The translations under genes were made by a program, and so were the position numbers. Shown here one piece after another: positions 54,263 through 54,840 of a DNA stretch of 54,840 nt. Position 1 is the first letter of the stretch, and every line of letters starts with the position of its first letter. Under the pieces are notes generated by a model that did no database searches, had not been told where the DNA came from, and was given only the letters and a program-made list of their open reading frames with translations. This stretch comes from Streptomyces colonosanans (GTDB taxonomy: Bacteria; Actinomycetota; Actinomycetes; Streptomycetales; Streptomycetaceae): positions 1-54,840 of the forward strand of contig NZ_MLYP01000096.1 in NCBI RefSeq assembly GCF_001866645.1. Reading direction: 5' to 3'.

Positions 54263-54326
54263 GTGCAGATTCCCGCACCGTGGATTTCACCTCCCTCCGC
54301 CCTGGCGAAAGTGCAGAAACCCGCAC
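54263..54326. promoter_or_regulatory. Pair of 16-bp operator-like repeats in a divergent promoter
   Basis: GTGCAGATTCCCGCAC (54263-54278) and GTGCAGAAACCCGCAC (54311-54326) are direct repeats 48 bp apart, each with GTGC/GCAC arms. They lie between the two divergent regulators, in position to be bound by the XRE protein. Confidence 0.6.
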
Positions 54327-54361
54327 TGACGGGGCAGGGGTCTGCACCGTCGGATGGTCAG

Positions 54362-54625
54362 GTGACGATCTTGCCGCCCGACCCCGACCTCACTGCGCTG
54401 CGCGTCGTGCTCGCGCGCCTGCGGGCCGAACGCGGTTGGACCTTCGACGAACTCGCCGACCGCAGCGGTCTGGCCCGGCGCACCCTCATCGACCTCGAAC
54501 ACGGCCGCACCACCGGCAGTGTTACCACCTGGCACACCCTCGCCCACACCTTCGACGTGCCCATCGAGCGCTTCCTGGGCGCCCTGTGCGACGACCACAC
54601 CCCGCCCGGCACGGCCACTTCCTGA
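54362..54625 (+). CDS. Small XRE-family regulator
   Basis: An 87-residue protein that is essentially one HTH: LRVVLARLRAERGWTFDELA, DRSGLARRTLIDLEHGRTTG and VTTWHTLAHTFDVPIERFLG. GTG 54362 (VTILPPDPDL) is the probable start; the longer frame upstream lies in the operator region. It stands divergent from the Cys/His-rich gene and is likely autoregulated. Confidence 0.8.
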   Translation: MTILPPDPDLTALRVVLARLRAERGWTFDELADRSGLARRTLIDLEHGRTTGSVTTWHTLAHTFDVPIERFLGALCDDHTPPGTATS

Positions 54626-54795
54626 ACCCCTGCTCCGTCCCGCCGCGCACCACGCTGGGAATCACCCGATCGGGCAAGCAGGCATAGAACAGCCATCCGC
54701 AGTAACGCTCATGCGTGCGGGCTCGTTGGGCCGACCGTGGGACATATCCCCGACACGTTGCTCATGCCTGCGTGTCGCCTGGCACGGTCCGGGCC

Positions 54796-54840
54796 ATGTG
54801 CCCCACGCCCGCCCCCGACGGCCGTCACTGGGACGGCAGC
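54796..54840 (+). CDS. Possible start of a gene cut by the window end
   Basis: ATG 54796 opens MCPTPAPDGRHWDGS and runs off the window. Too short to judge. The 170 bp before it hold no gene. Confidence 0.25.
   Translation, partial: MCPTPAPDGRHWDGS

Overview
The window is high-GC actinobacterial DNA, almost certainly Streptomyces. The signs are strong G/C bias at third codon positions, frequent GTG starts, GGAGG-type ribosome sites, and typical families (DUF5937-ArsR and PadR regulators, DUF1048 pairs, DUF6300, Replic_Relax, XRE proteins with a membrane anchor). The density of insertion sequences, recombinase stubs and plasmid genes suggests a chromosome arm or a large linear plasmid rather than the core chromosome. 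I see no tRNA, rRNA or CRISPR array.

Layout. 1-2.7 kb: the end of an IS256 element that supplies the last codons of an ArsR-type regulator, with a divergent MFS exporter. 2.8-5.5 kb: two orphan proteins. 5.7-7.0 kb: a graveyard of transposon fragments (TniB, DUF6262, IS30) and a truncated RibD-like reductase. 7.0-8.8 kb: a Tat-exported cholesterol-oxidase-like flavoprotein. 9.2-10.4 kb: an IS630 element. 10.7-16.1 kb: small orphan genes (HEAT-repeat protein, ricin-type lectin, SUKH-4-like immunity protein) and a frameshifted TniQ. 16.1-19.5 kb: an ECF sigma/RibD/EthD operon and a padR-DUF1048-DUF1048 operon. 19.8-25.1 kb: a chimeric Tn3-transposase N-terminus, an orphan, a membrane-anchored alpha/beta hydrolase, a histidine phosphatase, and fragments of resolvases and integrases.

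25.1-33.2 kb looks like a plasmid backbone: a frameshifted relaxase-like C-terminus, a repeat-rich region that could be an origin or regulatory locus, a Replic_Relax gene broken by an ochre codon, and a full-length second replicative polymerase gene (dnaE) coupled to a DUF6300 gene. 33.5-35.5 kb is an unusual fusion of a truncated phosphoketolase with a PQQ-type beta-propeller. 36.2-38.8 kb holds two translationally coupled membrane-anchored HTH proteins beside a secreted L,D-transpeptidase-like protein.

39.6-45.5 kb contains two ISL3-family elements. Inverted repeats and 8-bp target duplications (one perfect, one 7/8) delimit both. In both the transposase is broken, while an intact passenger gene lies inside the element (a GNAT acetyltransferase in one, a small acidic protein in the other). 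45.7-52.9 kb is the most promising stretch for a new system: a leftward operon of a sigma-region-4-like protein, a tiny membrane protein, a small soluble ORF and a CHAT-family protease, next to an 824-residue protein with a PD-(D/E)XK-like nuclease signature. The right end carries a Cys/His-rich wHTH-like protein divergent from a small XRE regulator, with repeated operator-like sites between them.
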